Made by a program: the position numbers and the translations under genes. Below the pieces are notes generated by a model. It did no database searches. It had not been told where the DNA came from and saw only the letters and a program-made list of their open reading frames with translations. DNA of 64,000 nucleotides from positions 186,001 to 250,000 of the forward strand of contig CBDHEY010000002.1 in assembly GCA_965262305.1 (NCBI GenBank), in the 5' to 3' direction. The DNA is from CBDHEY01 sp965262305 (lineage in GTDB: Bacteria; Pseudomonadota; Gammaproteobacteria; Pseudomonadales; Cellvibrionaceae). This document shows, piece by piece, positions 8,806-16,907 of this stretch. Every line of letters starts with the position of its first letter. The first letter of the stretch is position 1.

Positions 8806-9660
8806 ATGGGGACTAGCTTACAGTCTGTAGAAAATCTCTCGCCGGGGCAAAACCTAGGAGCGTATGTTCAGACCGTAAATTCTATTGCTGTTCTTACTGC
8901 AGAACAAGAAAAGCAATTTGCCGAAGATTTGTATTATAACGAAAATCTAGAGTCTGCTAGACGTTTGGTAATGTCGCATCTGCGTTTTGTGGTGCATATA
9001 GCCAAATCATATTCAGGCTATGGCTTGGCTGAAGGCGACCTAATACAAGAAGGTAATGTCGGTCTAATGAAAGCGGTAAAACGATTTAATCCTGAAAAAG
9101 GTGTTCGTTTGGTATCTTTTGCTGTTCATTGGATCAAGGCTGAAATTCACGAATTCATTTTGCGTAACTGGCGTATTGTTAAAGTTGCTACTACTAAGGC
9201 GCAGCGCAAGTTATTCTTCAATTTGCGTGGAATGAAAAAGCGCTTGGCTTGGCTAACGAATGAAGAAGCTCAAGCTGTGGCAGATGACTTGAATGTTGAA
9301 TTGAAGCATGTACAACAAATGGAAGGGCGTTTGTCCGCCTTTGATGCATCTTTCGATGCTGGCACTGATGATGATGATGAATCCGCGTTTCAAGCGCCAG
9401 CTAACTACTTGGAGGATCGCCGTTATGATCCGTCAAGCTTGCTCGAGAAAGCAGACTGGACCGAAAATAGTGTAAATGGTTTGGAAATGGCCATTGAAAA
9501 ACTAGATGATCGCAGTAAAGACATATTACAAAAACGTTGGTTGAGTGAAGAGAAGTCAACGTTACATGACTTGGCGGCTACCTATGGAGTTTCTGCAGAA
9601 CGTATTCGTCAACTTGAAAAAAATGCAATGAAAAAAGTTAAGGCATACATGGAAGCCTAA
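8806..9660 (+). CDS. rpoH: RNA polymerase sigma-32 (heat-shock) factor RpoH
   Basis: Directs RNA polymerase to heat-shock promoters for chaperones and proteases. The 284-residue protein has region 1.2/2.1 (LTAEQEKQFAEDL), region 2.2-2.4 (GLAEGDLIQEGNVGLMKAV and RLVSFAVHWIKAEIHEF), the RpoH-box region (residues about 128-145, TTKAQRKLFFNLRGMKK) and a C-terminal region 4.2 helix-turn-helix (LHDLAATYGVSAERIRQLE). A clear AAAGGAG ribosome site precedes the ATG. It follows ftsYEX as in most gammaproteobacteria, but a 293-base leader with its own promoter candidate suggests separate transcription. A terminator follows it. Confidence 0.98.
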   Translation: MGTSLQSVENLSPGQNLGAYVQTVNSIAVLTAEQEKQFAEDLYYNENLESARRLVMSHLRFVVHIAKSYSGYGLAEGDLIQEGNVGLMKAVKRFNPEKGVRLVSFAVHWIKAEIHEFILRNWRIVKVATTKAQRKLFFNLRGMKKRLAWLTNEEAQAVADDLNVELKHVQQMEGRLSAFDASFDAGTDDDDESAFQAPANYLEDRRYDPSSLLEKADWTENSVNGLEMAIEKLDDRSKDILQKRWLSEEKSTLHDLAATYGVSAERIRQLEKNAMKKVKAYMEA

Positions 9661-9685
9661 TCATTTTAATCGTTTACAAATAAAG

Positions 9686-9712
9686 AAAGCCGCTTTTGTT
9701 GCGGCTTTTTTA
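9686..9712 (+). terminator. Rho-independent terminator after rpoH
   Basis: AAAGCCGC (9686-9693) pairs with GCGGCTTT (9701-9708) around a 7-base loop and runs into a T-rich tract. It lies 26 bases after the rpoH stop and separates rpoH from the DUF423 gene. Confidence 0.9.
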
Positions 9713-9747
9713 TTGTTTGAAATATGTAAAGAGTACTTTCATTTTAT

Positions 9748-10134
9748 ATGGTAGAGCAGTCAAAACACTATATTGCTATTACTGCTGCTGCGGGTGGGCT
9801 TGCAGTTGTCTTGGGTGCTTTTGGCGCGCACGGATTAAAATCTATAATTTCTGAAGATATGATCAAGATCTATCAAACTGGTGTTCAATATCAATTTTAT
9901 CATGTGTTTGCTATGTCTATAGTGGCGTTCCTAATACATTTTTGCGGTCAAAGTCGACTCTTGCGTCTAAGCTTTTATTTCTTTTTGGGAGGAGTTTTAA
10001 TTTTTTCGGGAAGCTTGTATGCGTTAGCTCTCACAGAAATTCGCATGCTTGGAGCAATAACGCCTATTGGTGGGCTCGCACTTATTTTTGGCTGGGTTTG
10101 CTTGTTTGTGGCTGCGATTAAGTTAAAAAATTAG
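9748..10134 (+). CDS. DUF423 family inner-membrane protein
   Basis: A 128-residue, four-helix membrane protein of the DUF423 (YgdD-like) family. The hallmark GAFGAHGLKS appears at residues 22-31, after the first helix (AITAAAGGLAVVLGAF). Then come YQFYHVFAMSIVAFLIHF, LSFYFFLGGVLIFSGSLYALAL and the C-terminal ITPIGGLALIFGWVCLFVAA. The biochemical role of the family is unknown. It sits between the rpoH terminator and trmB, with 32 bases to trmB, so these two may share a transcript. Confidence 0.9.
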   Translation: MVEQSKHYIAITAAAGGLAVVLGAFGAHGLKSIISEDMIKIYQTGVQYQFYHVFAMSIVAFLIHFCGQSRLLRLSFYFFLGGVLIFSGSLYALALTEIRMLGAITPIGGLALIFGWVCLFVAAIKLKN

Positions 10135-10166
10135 TTTTAGTCTATAAAACCTATCTTGGTTATTCA

Positions 10167-10853
10167 ATGAAACCTGAATATAAGAAAAAACCAATTCGAA
10201 GCTATGTGATTCGCGCAGGTCGCATGACTTATGGCCAAAAAAATGCTTTTGACCAATGGTGGCCTGACTACGGGTTGAGTTTATTTAATGGAAAAGTTGA
10301 TGTTGAGAAATGTTTTGAGCGCAATTTACCTCTCATAGTCGAAATTGGATTTGGCATGGGTGATTCGCTTCTCAATATGGCAAAAGTGAGTAATTCCGAA
10401 AATTTCATCGGAATTGAAGTACATCCCCCTGGCGTAGGTCGAATAATCAATAATGCTGGTCTAGACGGTGTAAAAAACTTAAAAGTCTATATGGCTGATG
10501 CCATTGATGTATTAACTGACTGTTTTGAAGACTGCTCAATAGATCGGTTACAGTTATTCTTCCCTGACCCTTGGCATAAGAAAAAACATAATAAGCGACG
10601 AATAGTACAACCTGAATTTGTCGCTTTGGTTTTTCAAAAACTGAAGGCCGGGGGCGTTTTTCATATGGCAACGGACTGGCAAGATTATGCTGAGCATATG
10701 ATGGAAGTGATGACGCTCGCTAATGGCTATGAAAATATGGCATCAGAATATATGTTTTCTAACCCTCCACCATATCGCTCAAAGACTAAATTCGAGTCTC
10801 GAGGAGAAAGACTCGGCCATGGTGTTTGGGATCTAATGTTCCGCAAAGTTTAA
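10167..10853 (+). CDS. trmB: tRNA (guanine46-N7)-methyltransferase TrmB
   Basis: SAM-dependent enzyme that makes m7G46 in the variable loop of tRNAs. The 228-residue protein shows the SAM-binding motif VEIGFGMGDSLLNMA, FIGIEVHPPGVGRI, the catalytic region LFFPDPWHKKKHNKRRIVQPEF, and a C-terminal TKFESRGERLGHGVWDLMF that closes the family fold. Start ATG 10167 gives MKPEYKKKPIRSYVIRAGRMT, typical of the family. The gene is complete and ordinary. Confidence 0.97.
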   Translation: MKPEYKKKPIRSYVIRAGRMTYGQKNAFDQWWPDYGLSLFNGKVDVEKCFERNLPLIVEIGFGMGDSLLNMAKVSNSENFIGIEVHPPGVGRIINNAGLDGVKNLKVYMADAIDVLTDCFEDCSIDRLQLFFPDPWHKKKHNKRRIVQPEFVALVFQKLKAGGVFHMATDWQDYAEHMMEVMTLANGYENMASEYMFSNPPPYRSKTKFESRGERLGHGVWDLMFRKV

Positions 10854-10880
10854 AACGCCCCGGTAATAAGTGCGTTTTTC
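10852..10880 (+). terminator. Probable weak terminator after trmB
   Basis: AAAACGC (10852-10858) pairs with GCGTTTT (10872-10878) across a 13-base loop, followed by a short T-rich stretch. The stem overlaps the trmB stop codon. It is weaker than a classical terminator because of the long loop and short T-run. Confidence 0.5.
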
Positions 10881-11148
10881 TGTTTTATGCCGTATTCATC
10901 AATAAATATAAACACCTAATACGGATTTTAACGCCCCATAAGTAATCTTGATTAGCACAAATGTGTGGTTTTTGTGTCGAATGACTGTAAACCTTTAGTA
11001 TTAAGCCGCTATAATGTGGCTGGATTAAATACTTGAGACAGCTTTTTGTTCTACCTGTATAAAATCTGAACGACTAGCATACACAGGCTGGTTTATTCTT
11101 GAAACGACGGATCGACTTGATTGGTATTAATTTTAAGAGTCATAGGTT

Positions 11149-11673
11149 TTGAGTTTAAATGAACCCATAAACAAAAATTTTAACAAATCTCTCTGGGATT
11201 ATGCTTCCAATTGTTATGCATTGCCAGAGGTTGAGGCTTTAAGTTTAAGTTTACAAAAACAGTTTCATGCCAATGTAAATATTATCCTTTGGTGCTGTTG
11301 GCTTAAATCAGAGAAAATTCAATTGTCTTCAATCTGGCTAGAGGATGTTTTGATTAAAATCGATAGCGTTAGCCAAATGACGGTTTCTAGCCTCCGTGAC
11401 GTGCGACAGCAATTGAAGCACGGTGGAAACTTTACAAAGGTTCAGATTAAAGTGGTTTCTAAGCAAATCCTGGCGGCGGAACTACTGATTGAAAAGATAT
11501 TACTCCATAAATTACAAGATTTAACTGGGCGATTTCTAGAAGTTAATGATCAACAATTGAGCGAAAACCCAGAACTTTTGGATCTAAAATATTATCTTAA
11601 CTTCTTGCAGGTTCCAAACCCCGGCTTTCACGCAAAAAAACTTCACAGTCTATGCCAGATTCAAACTGCATAG
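11149..11673 (+). CDS. TIGR02444 (DUF2390) family protein
   Basis: A 174-residue soluble protein with the family pattern: SLWDYASNCYALPEVEALSLSLQ near the start, NVNIILWCCWLKSEKIQLS, and a helical C-terminal half. The function is unknown. In Pseudomonas the homologue lies beside algP and rsd (algQ), and here it is convergent with the AlgP-like gene. The start at 11149 is a TTG (the previous line ends ...ggttttgagtttaaatgaa) giving MSLNEPINK. An ATG in this frame is not available before the conserved region, so TTG is likely but the exact start is unsure. Confidence 0.8.
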   Translation: MSLNEPINKNFNKSLWDYASNCYALPEVEALSLSLQKQFHANVNIILWCCWLKSEKIQLSSIWLEDVLIKIDSVSQMTVSSLRDVRQQLKHGGNFTKVQIKVVSKQILAAELLIEKILLHKLQDLTGRFLEVNDQQLSENPELLDLKYYLNFLQVPNPGFHAKKLHSLCQIQTA

Positions 11674-11793
11674 GTTCAAAGTATTTTCAAAAAAAATTCT
11701 TCATGGTACTAATCAAACTTGCTCTCACATTTGGTGATTAGTTTGATATAGGCAGCAGATATGTATGTTTTCAATTAAGTTGAAGATAAGAAA

Positions 11794-11818
11794 TTCGGGG
11801 CACGATTCGTGCCCCGAA
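11794..11818 (-). terminator. Strong terminator hairpin between TIGR02444 and AlgP-like genes
   Basis: A near-perfect palindrome: TTCGGGGCAC at 11794-11803 pairs with GTGCCCCGAA at 11809-11818. On the minus strand the hairpin is followed by TTTCTTATCT, so it fits termination of the AlgP-like gene ending at 11841. On the plus strand it is followed by A-rich sequence, so it would only weakly end the TIGR02444 transcript. Confidence 0.82.
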
Positions 11819-11840
11819 AACAGAATATAATGATTTACAA

Positions 11841-12854
11841 TTAGTTATCAAATAAGCTTGAAGGTTTAATTGGTTCTTTGGTCTCCGAAGTAGCAGGAGT
11901 GCTGCTAGCATCCGATTTTGGTGAGATAGGCGTTGTCGCTGAAGATATTGATTCAGAAGTTGATGGCTTAGTTAATTCTTCGGACTTTTCCAGTGGTTTT
12001 GGCGCTGATGGTGTTTCTACCTTAGGCGCTGCTGCAGAATCTGTTGTTTTTGTTTCGACTTTAGGCGTTGTTTTTATTTCGGTTGGCGCTGGTTTCGGAG
12101 CTTCTTTAACAATTGGTTTTACAGGTGTTGAAGCTTCTTTCACTTCAGTTGCTTTTTTAACTTCCGGCTTAGCTGTTACGGGAGCTTTTTTCTCGGCGGG
12201 TTTTACAGGAGCTTTTTTAACGGTTGTTTTCTGCGCTTCTTTAACCGCTGCTTTTTTTATTGGGGCTTTTTTCGCAGACGTTTTTTTAACTGGGGACTTC
12301 TTTACAGCCGCTTTTTGGGCTGGAGCCTTTTTAACAGCTGCTTTTTTCGCTGGGGACTTCTTGGTTGCCGCCTTTTTGGTAACTGTTTTTGGTGTCGTCG
12401 TACTTACTGGTGATTTTTTTGTTGCGACTTTCTTAGCCACTTTCTTTTTGGCGGGTGTTTTAGATGCTAAGCTTTTTGTAACGGACAATTCAATTTTTGC
12501 CAATTCTGCTGCGTGTTTCGCTTCGGCTTTAATCACCAAAAGCTTTGATTTCGCTTCACTGGCTTCAAGTTTGAGTGTTTTTACCACTTCATTTTGAGCA
12601 GCTACAGCTTCTTTTGCTTTGCTTACTCTCAATTTGGCTGCGGGTGTTTTAGCTGACTTAGCTGCTTTTGCAGCTTTTAGGGAAAGTGATTTCGCTTTGG
12701 TAGTCGCTGTAGTTAATTTTTTTTGCACTGCAGCAGCGACTTTCTCCGCGGCAGTCAATTTTTGGTTTCGAGCTTTATCTAGGGAATCTTTTGTTTTTGC
12801 AATTTGTTTCTCTAGGTCAGCAACGAGATTGATCGTTTTTTTCTTAGCAGCCAT
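11841..12854 (-). CDS. AlgP-like, histone H1-like lysine/alanine/proline-rich protein
   Basis: A 337-residue, highly basic low-complexity protein. Residues about 10-120 form a predicted helical lysine/alanine-rich part (NLVADLEKQIAKTKDSLDKA...). Residues about 130-230 are built of imperfect KKAAxKKxPxK repeats resembling eukaryotic histone H1 tails. The C-terminal part is less basic and rich in P, T, E and S. Pseudomonas AlgP (AlgR3) has the same KPAA-type repeats and the same neighbours, and is a DNA-binding protein reported to affect alginate genes. Orthology rests on composition and synteny, because low-complexity sequence cannot prove descent. The antisense strand is fully open (for example 11878-12597) only because of this composition. 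Confidence 0.82.
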   Translation of the reverse strand: MAAKKKTINLVADLEKQIAKTKDSLDKARNQKLTAAEKVAAAVQKKLTTATTKAKSLSLKAAKAAKSAKTPAAKLRVSKAKEAVAAQNEVVKTLKLEASEAKSKLLVIKAEAKHAAELAKIELSVTKSLASKTPAKKKVAKKVATKKSPVSTTTPKTVTKKAATKKSPAKKAAVKKAPAQKAAVKKSPVKKTSAKKAPIKKAAVKEAQKTTVKKAPVKPAEKKAPVTAKPEVKKATEVKEASTPVKPIVKEAPKPAPTEIKTTPKVETKTTDSAAAPKVETPSAPKPLEKSEELTKPSTSESISSATTPISPKSDASSTPATSETKEPIKPSSLFDN

Positions 12855-13148
12855 CTTGAGTACCTGGTAAGTGTAAGTTTAGAAAGTTAAATTGTGCGGT
12901 GCGAAAATGATAACTCCGTTTGCAAATAAATTGTATGTTTTTCCTTCGAAAAATTATGAGTTTTGAACTTATTTGTAAAAAAAATGCCTCTAGCAAGGCT
13001 TTATTATAAATTGCGTGATGCTTTTTAAGCATTTTAGCAAAGAGTAATGAAACAACTAAATATTGTGGCAAGTTTATTTTCCGGTTTATACATTAGCCTT
13101 AGCCTTGATATACTTGCGGCTTTAATATGACCTCATTTGGGTGACACG

Positions 13149-13886
13149 ATGAAAAACACTGTGATAAAAATGACAGCGATTGCTTCAGCGTTGCTGGTAG
13201 TAGCTGGATGTAACGAAAAACAAGCCGAAGAAAAACCAAAAGAAATTACGCTTGAAACGATGGAGCAAAAAGTAAGTTATATCTTTGGTTTTAATACTGT
13301 TAAGCAAATTCAGTCTCAGGATCCAGATTTTATATTGGATTCAGATATTGTTTCTGCCGCTATTAAAGAGGTATACGAGGGTAAAGAATCACGTGTTAGT
13401 GAGGAAGAGATTCGCGCTACTATGATGGCTTTCCAGGCTCAACTTCAAGAGAAACGCCAATCAAAAGCGAAGCAAGCTTCAGAAGAAAACGCTAAGAAAG
13501 GTGAAGCATTCTTAGCTGAAAATGCACAGAAAGACGGCGTAATTACTACTGAAAGCGGGCTTCAATATGAAGTGCTAACAGAAGGTACAGGTGCATCTCC
13601 AGCAACAACTGACAAAGTAAAGGTTAATTACAAAGGTACTCTTATCGATGGTACTGTATTTGATCAAGGTGAAGGTGTTGAGTTTTTTGCAAACCGTTTG
13701 ATTCCGAGCTGGGTAGAAGCCCTGCCGTTGATGAAAGAAGGTGGCAAGTGGAAAATTGTTTCTCCTCCTAATTTAGCTTATGGCGAAGGCGGTACAGGTA
13801 GCATTCCACCAAACTCTACTTTAGTATTTGAGATGGAGCTTATCTCAATAGTTAAAGAAGAAGCGAAAACAGAAGAGAAGAAGTAA
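13149..13886 (+). CDS. FKBP-type peptidyl-prolyl isomerase, exported lipoprotein
   Basis: A 245-residue foldase-like lipoprotein. The ATG at 13149 gives a short basic start, hydrophobic helix and lipobox VAGC, so it should be anchored in the envelope. Residues about 25-125 are the helical dimerisation domain (MEQKVSYIFGFNTVKQIQSQ..., as in FkpA/Mip). Residues about 140-235 are the FKBP domain (VKVNYKGTLIDGTVFDQ, PSWVEALPLMKEGGKWKI, PPNLAYGEGG, IPPNSTLVFEMELI). Its place beside algP and rsd matches the isomerase in the Pseudomonas cluster. The open frame starts 12 bases earlier at TTG, but the ATG gives the better signal peptide. Confidence 0.93.
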   Translation: MKNTVIKMTAIASALLVVAGCNEKQAEEKPKEITLETMEQKVSYIFGFNTVKQIQSQDPDFILDSDIVSAAIKEVYEGKESRVSEEEIRATMMAFQAQLQEKRQSKAKQASEENAKKGEAFLAENAQKDGVITTESGLQYEVLTEGTGASPATTDKVKVNYKGTLIDGTVFDQGEGVEFFANRLIPSWVEALPLMKEGGKWKIVSPPNLAYGEGGTGSIPPNSTLVFEMELISIVKEEAKTEEKK

Positions 13887-13902
13887 GCCTTCCTTGTTAA
13901 TG

Positions 13903-13922
13903 GCCTCGGTGGTTCCCGAGGC
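13903..13922. terminator. Hairpin between convergent FKBP and WD40 genes
   Basis: GCCTCGG (13903-13909) pairs perfectly with CCGAGGC (13916-13922) over a 6-base loop. It lies between the 3' ends of two convergent genes and could serve both, although T-runs on either side are weak. It touches the WD40 gene's stop codon (13922-13924). Confidence 0.5.
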
Positions 13923-14926
13923 TATTCATACTTGAGCTCGTGAACATATCCATCTGAGCCTACCGCAAGAAATCTATTGTTATCCAAAAAAGAAACGTCT
14001 AGCACTGCTGATGCCGTTGGTTTCCATTGCTTTTTCTTTGGTAGCTTCCAACTGGATATTTTTTTTAATGTTGGAATTTCCCAGAGTTCGACGATTCGAT
14101 CAACTCGTCCGGTGAGAAGCAAGTTTTTATTCGCGCTAAACCTCGCGGCAGTAAACAATATTCCTCGTTTGATGTGTTCTGATCTTAGAGGTATTTCGCC
14201 AACGGCTTCTCCCGTTTTAGAGTTCCAGACCAGCGCTTTATCATATTTGCTTACGGAAAGCGCGAGTTTCCCATCATCAGAAAGTTTTACCAGTTGCACA
14301 TCGTCTTCATGTTTCAATTGCACTAGCACCTCGCCAGAAGCAACATCCCATAAAGTGGCTGTATAGTCTTCCGAGCCGGTCAGTGCGTATCTTCCATCAC
14401 TACTGTAATCAACTGTTCTTACCCGGTTTTGATGAGTGAAGGCTCTGACAATTCCACCGCGCTTAACATTAAATATGACAGCCGTGTGATCTTCGAGTCC
14501 AAGTAAGGCGGTGTCGCCATTGGGTCCTAACTCAAGATCCAGAATTTCTGCTGGTGCGCTAAAGAATCGCTCAGAACTGCCGGAGTCGGTATTCCAAAGA
14601 ACCAGAGTGTGAGGTTCCGCGGTTATCACCTTCTTCCCGTTTTGGCTAAAGTCGATGGATATGATGGTGCTTTGGTCGTTTTGTTTGTGGTTCCAATTGT
14701 AGAGCCGCTCTTTTGTTTCGTGCCTCCAATAGCTCGCACCATGATGTATTGATCCAATGGCAATGCTCTTTCCATCTTGTGCAATAGCTGCTGAATGAAG
14801 TCCTTTTGCCGCCACTTGGTAAGAATGGCTAGGCGATTTATGGTTATCACAAGCGCCTAAGCATATTGTTAATATGATTAGCAAACTGCTGCTACGAAGC
14901 TTTTTAATTTTTAGACGCAAAGGCAT
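13922..14926 (-). CDS. WD40-repeat lipoprotein
   Basis: A 334-residue envelope protein with a basic start, hydrophobic helix and lipobox LGAC (Cys about residue 25), then WD40-type beta-propeller repeats. Repeat signatures include TVDYSSDGRYALTGSEDYTATLWDVASGEVL, VKLSDDGKLALSVSKYDKALVWNSKTGE, and similar GKxVITAEPHTLVLWN and FSANKNLLLTGRVDRIVELWE blocks, about six or seven blades. Such propellers usually scaffold protein contacts, and no enzyme motif is seen. Its function here is unknown. It stands alone on the minus strand, convergent with the FKBP gene and followed upstream by a 307-base noncoding stretch. Confidence 0.85.
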   Translation of the reverse strand: MPLRLKIKKLRSSSLLIILTICLGACDNHKSPSHSYQVAAKGLHSAAIAQDGKSIAIGSIHHGASYWRHETKERLYNWNHKQNDQSTIISIDFSQNGKKVITAEPHTLVLWNTDSGSSERFFSAPAEILDLELGPNGDTALLGLEDHTAVIFNVKRGGIVRAFTHQNRVRTVDYSSDGRYALTGSEDYTATLWDVASGEVLVQLKHEDDVQLVKLSDDGKLALSVSKYDKALVWNSKTGEAVGEIPLRSEHIKRGILFTAARFSANKNLLLTGRVDRIVELWEIPTLKKISSWKLPKKKQWKPTASAVLDVSFLDNNRFLAVGSDGYVHELKYE

Positions 14927-15233
14927 ACAGAGGTTGAAAAGAGTTAGTCTTTAATTTCAAGCATAGCATCTAGCTAAGCACTTTCTAGGCTATTAATCTG
15001 ACGTTTAGTAAATATGTTAATTTTTCATCTTTGTTTAAAGATATTCGACATGTTTTTTTAAGCGCAGGGGGGAATTTAAATGGGTGTGAGAAAGTCGAAT
15101 GGATTTATCTAGTGTATTGGCTTTATGAGGTGTTTGGCCAGTCTTGAGATGGGAGTTTTTCAGTATCTATTTAGATAATGAAAGACCTCCCATAATTAGA
15201 AACGTAGCCGGAGGATTAGAGCATTAGAGCGCG
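14927..15233. other. Intergenic stretch without a recognised gene
   Basis: No convincing reading frame was found on either strand. A nested imperfect inverted repeat occupies about 15150-15195: TGGGAG and CTCCCA enclose TATCTA-TT-TAGATA. It lies downstream of rsd on the minus strand and may be its transcript end, although no T-run supports a classical terminator. Confidence 0.4.
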
Positions 15234-15698
15234 CTAAGCTACTTGATCTTTGTGGGCGGTATGTAAAACAGCGATAATTTTGTCTTCAGATTCAAAGCGG
15301 GAAACAAGCGCTTCGCCTAATTTTGATAAATCAGTGTTTAGCGTTTCGAGATCATCGATCTCTTGATATTTGTCGTTGAAATCAAGAATATATTCAGTGG
15401 TAGTGTCAATTGTATCGAAAGCAGATTGAGATGCTGTAATTGCATCCTTGTCATCAAAATCTTCTGCTTCTTTCACGAGTTGGTCGTAGACTTCAAAGTG
15501 TCCTGCTGAAGTGTAATCAACCATTAGTTGGCAGACTTGTTGAAGAATAACGCCTCTATCAGGATTTTCTTCGTCATCCACAATTTCGGTGAGGTCGCAA
15601 AATCTTACGAGTAGGGATTGTCTTTCTTTTAACCAGCGATCAATGATATCACTGACGCCGCCCCATCTTTCTTGAGCTGACTTACAATTATCTAACAT
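15234..15698 (-). CDS. rsd: Anti-sigma-70 factor Rsd (AlgQ)
   Basis: Binds RpoD and lowers its use, shifting RNA polymerase toward alternative sigma factors. The 154-residue helical protein opens with MLDNCKSAQERWGGVSDIIDRWLKERQSLLVRFCDL, the strongly conserved Rsd/AlgQ signature that covers the RpoD-contact helices, followed by LMVDYTSAGHFEVYDQLV. In Pseudomonas the homologue is AlgQ, next to dsbB (dsbH), the same order as here: dsbB lies 91 bases upstream on the same strand. Confidence 0.94.
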   Translation of the reverse strand: MLDNCKSAQERWGGVSDIIDRWLKERQSLLVRFCDLTEIVDDEENPDRGVILQQVCQLMVDYTSAGHFEVYDQLVKEAEDFDDKDAITASQSAFDTIDTTTEYILDFNDKYQEIDDLETLNTDLSKLGEALVSRFESEDKIIAVLHTAHKDQVA

Positions 15699-15789
15699 TC
15701 ATTAAAACCTTATATCTTATGCTTTTAATTTAGGAATTATGTCCCCTCGCTTCAAGATAGGTGAATCGTCTTGTAAGAGCAAGTTTTCG

Positions 15790-16287
15790 CTAGTTATTTT
15801 TTCTCAATATTTGCCAAATCGAAACGCCTAGCAATCCGATAAACGCTATCAGCGTCCACGCTGGAATACTTAACCCAAGAAATGTCCAAGCTACCTCTGC
15901 GCAGTTTCCATCACCCTTGAAAAGTAGGCTCAGCAGATCAAAAATTGGGAGCGAATCAAACATATAAGCTAAGTCTGGCCCGCAAGCTGGTGCTTTATCT
16001 TCTGGTAGGTTTTGTAGCCAAACATGTCTTCCAGCAACTCCAATCCCTACTGCAGAAAGCAAGCTTGTTAAACCGCCGTAAAAACGCAGCCCTATTGCGC
16101 CAGGGTTTTGGAGCCATGCGATAAATGCAACTACGCCAATAACCACCACAATTAATCGTTGTGTGATACACAGGGGGCATGGCTCTAACTCTAAAAAATG
16201 CTCCATAAACAGCGCAATAACCATAAGTGCTGTGCAGGCAGCAAAAAGTAAAAGGTTTGTCCTTCTGACGCTAGGTATCTTAAGCAA
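15790..16287 (-). CDS. dsbB: Disulfide bond formation protein DsbB
   Basis: Inner-membrane oxidase that re-oxidises DsbA and passes electrons to quinones. The 165-residue, four-helix protein has the first cysteine pair as EPCPLCITQR after helix 1 and the second pair in the periplasmic loop as APACGPDL...GDGNCAEV, followed by a C-terminal helix. The order beside rsd matches Pseudomonas dsbH/dsbB. Both catalytic pairs are intact. Confidence 0.95.
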   Translation of the reverse strand: MLKIPSVRRTNLLLFAACTALMVIALFMEHFLELEPCPLCITQRLIVVVIGVVAFIAWLQNPGAIGLRFYGGLTSLLSAVGIGVAGRHVWLQNLPEDKAPACGPDLAYMFDSLPIFDLLSLLFKGDGNCAEVAWTFLGLSIPAWTLIAFIGLLGVSIWQILRKNN

Positions 16288-16372
16288 TGTTCAAACTCCG
16301 TAGTCATTCATTATGTTGTCAAACCGAGCTGCTATAGAACTCGAGATTATTATTTAGTTCGTAAAATAAGCT

Positions 16373-16861
16373 ATGCTTTTTATATTCTCAAATATTTATT
16401 TAAACTTGGTATACGCTGTGTCAAGTATAATCGCTCATCAATCCCGTTTGATAATAGTTTTTATTACATTATATTTCCTAATTGTTTCACCTGCTATTTT
16501 TGCTGAAGGTGATGATGCTGCCAATGCTGGTCCTGCAGCGATATATTTGCCTATAAAACCACCTTTTGTAGTCAATTATGGTGGCAAGGGAAAACTCAAA
16601 TATTTAAAAACTGAGCTTTCGGTCAGGCTGGATACGGCTGATGCTGCCAATGCAGTAAGGCATCATATGCCCTATGTTCGGAATAATTTGGTCATGTTGT
16701 TTGCCGCTCAGACTGATGAAGATGTGACATCGCAAGAAGGAAAGGAGCAGCTTCGACAAAACGCTCTCCAAGTGATTCGGGATTTGTTAGTGCAGGAAGA
16801 GGATTTGAATCCTGAGTCAGTGATTGATTTGTATTTTAATAATTTTATAGTGCAAAAATAG
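16373..16861 (+). CDS. FliL-like (flagellar basal-body-associated) membrane protein
   Basis: A 162-residue protein with one hydrophobic N-terminal segment (about residues 25-44, ending PAIFA) and a periplasmic FliL-type domain: IYLPIKPPFVVNYGGKGKLKYLKTELSVRL, then RHHMPYVRNNLVMLFAAQTDEDVTSQEGKEQLR and IDLYFNNFIVQ. In classical FliL this domain sits at the flagellar stator. Here no flagellar gene is nearby, so this is an orphan paralogue of uncertain job. The start is unsure: ATG 16373 gives an unusually long leader, and a GTG in frame around residue 16 (VSSIIAHQSR) is an alternative. Confidence 0.8.
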   Translation: MLFIFSNIYLNLVYAVSSIIAHQSRLIIVFITLYFLIVSPAIFAEGDDAANAGPAAIYLPIKPPFVVNYGGKGKLKYLKTELSVRLDTADAANAVRHHMPYVRNNLVMLFAAQTDEDVTSQEGKEQLRQNALQVIRDLLVQEEDLNPESVIDLYFNNFIVQK

Positions 16862-16907
16862 TATCTCGACAAATCAAATGACTGGGTTGTATCAGGGTTA
16901 GATTAAA

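Noticed and set aside
11878..12597. A 239-codon open frame on the plus strand rich in Ala, Phe, Gly and Val
   Set aside because: It is the exact antisense of the KKAAxK-repeat AlgP-like gene. The repeat composition keeps the opposite strand open, there is no ribosome site, and the protein resembles nothing.
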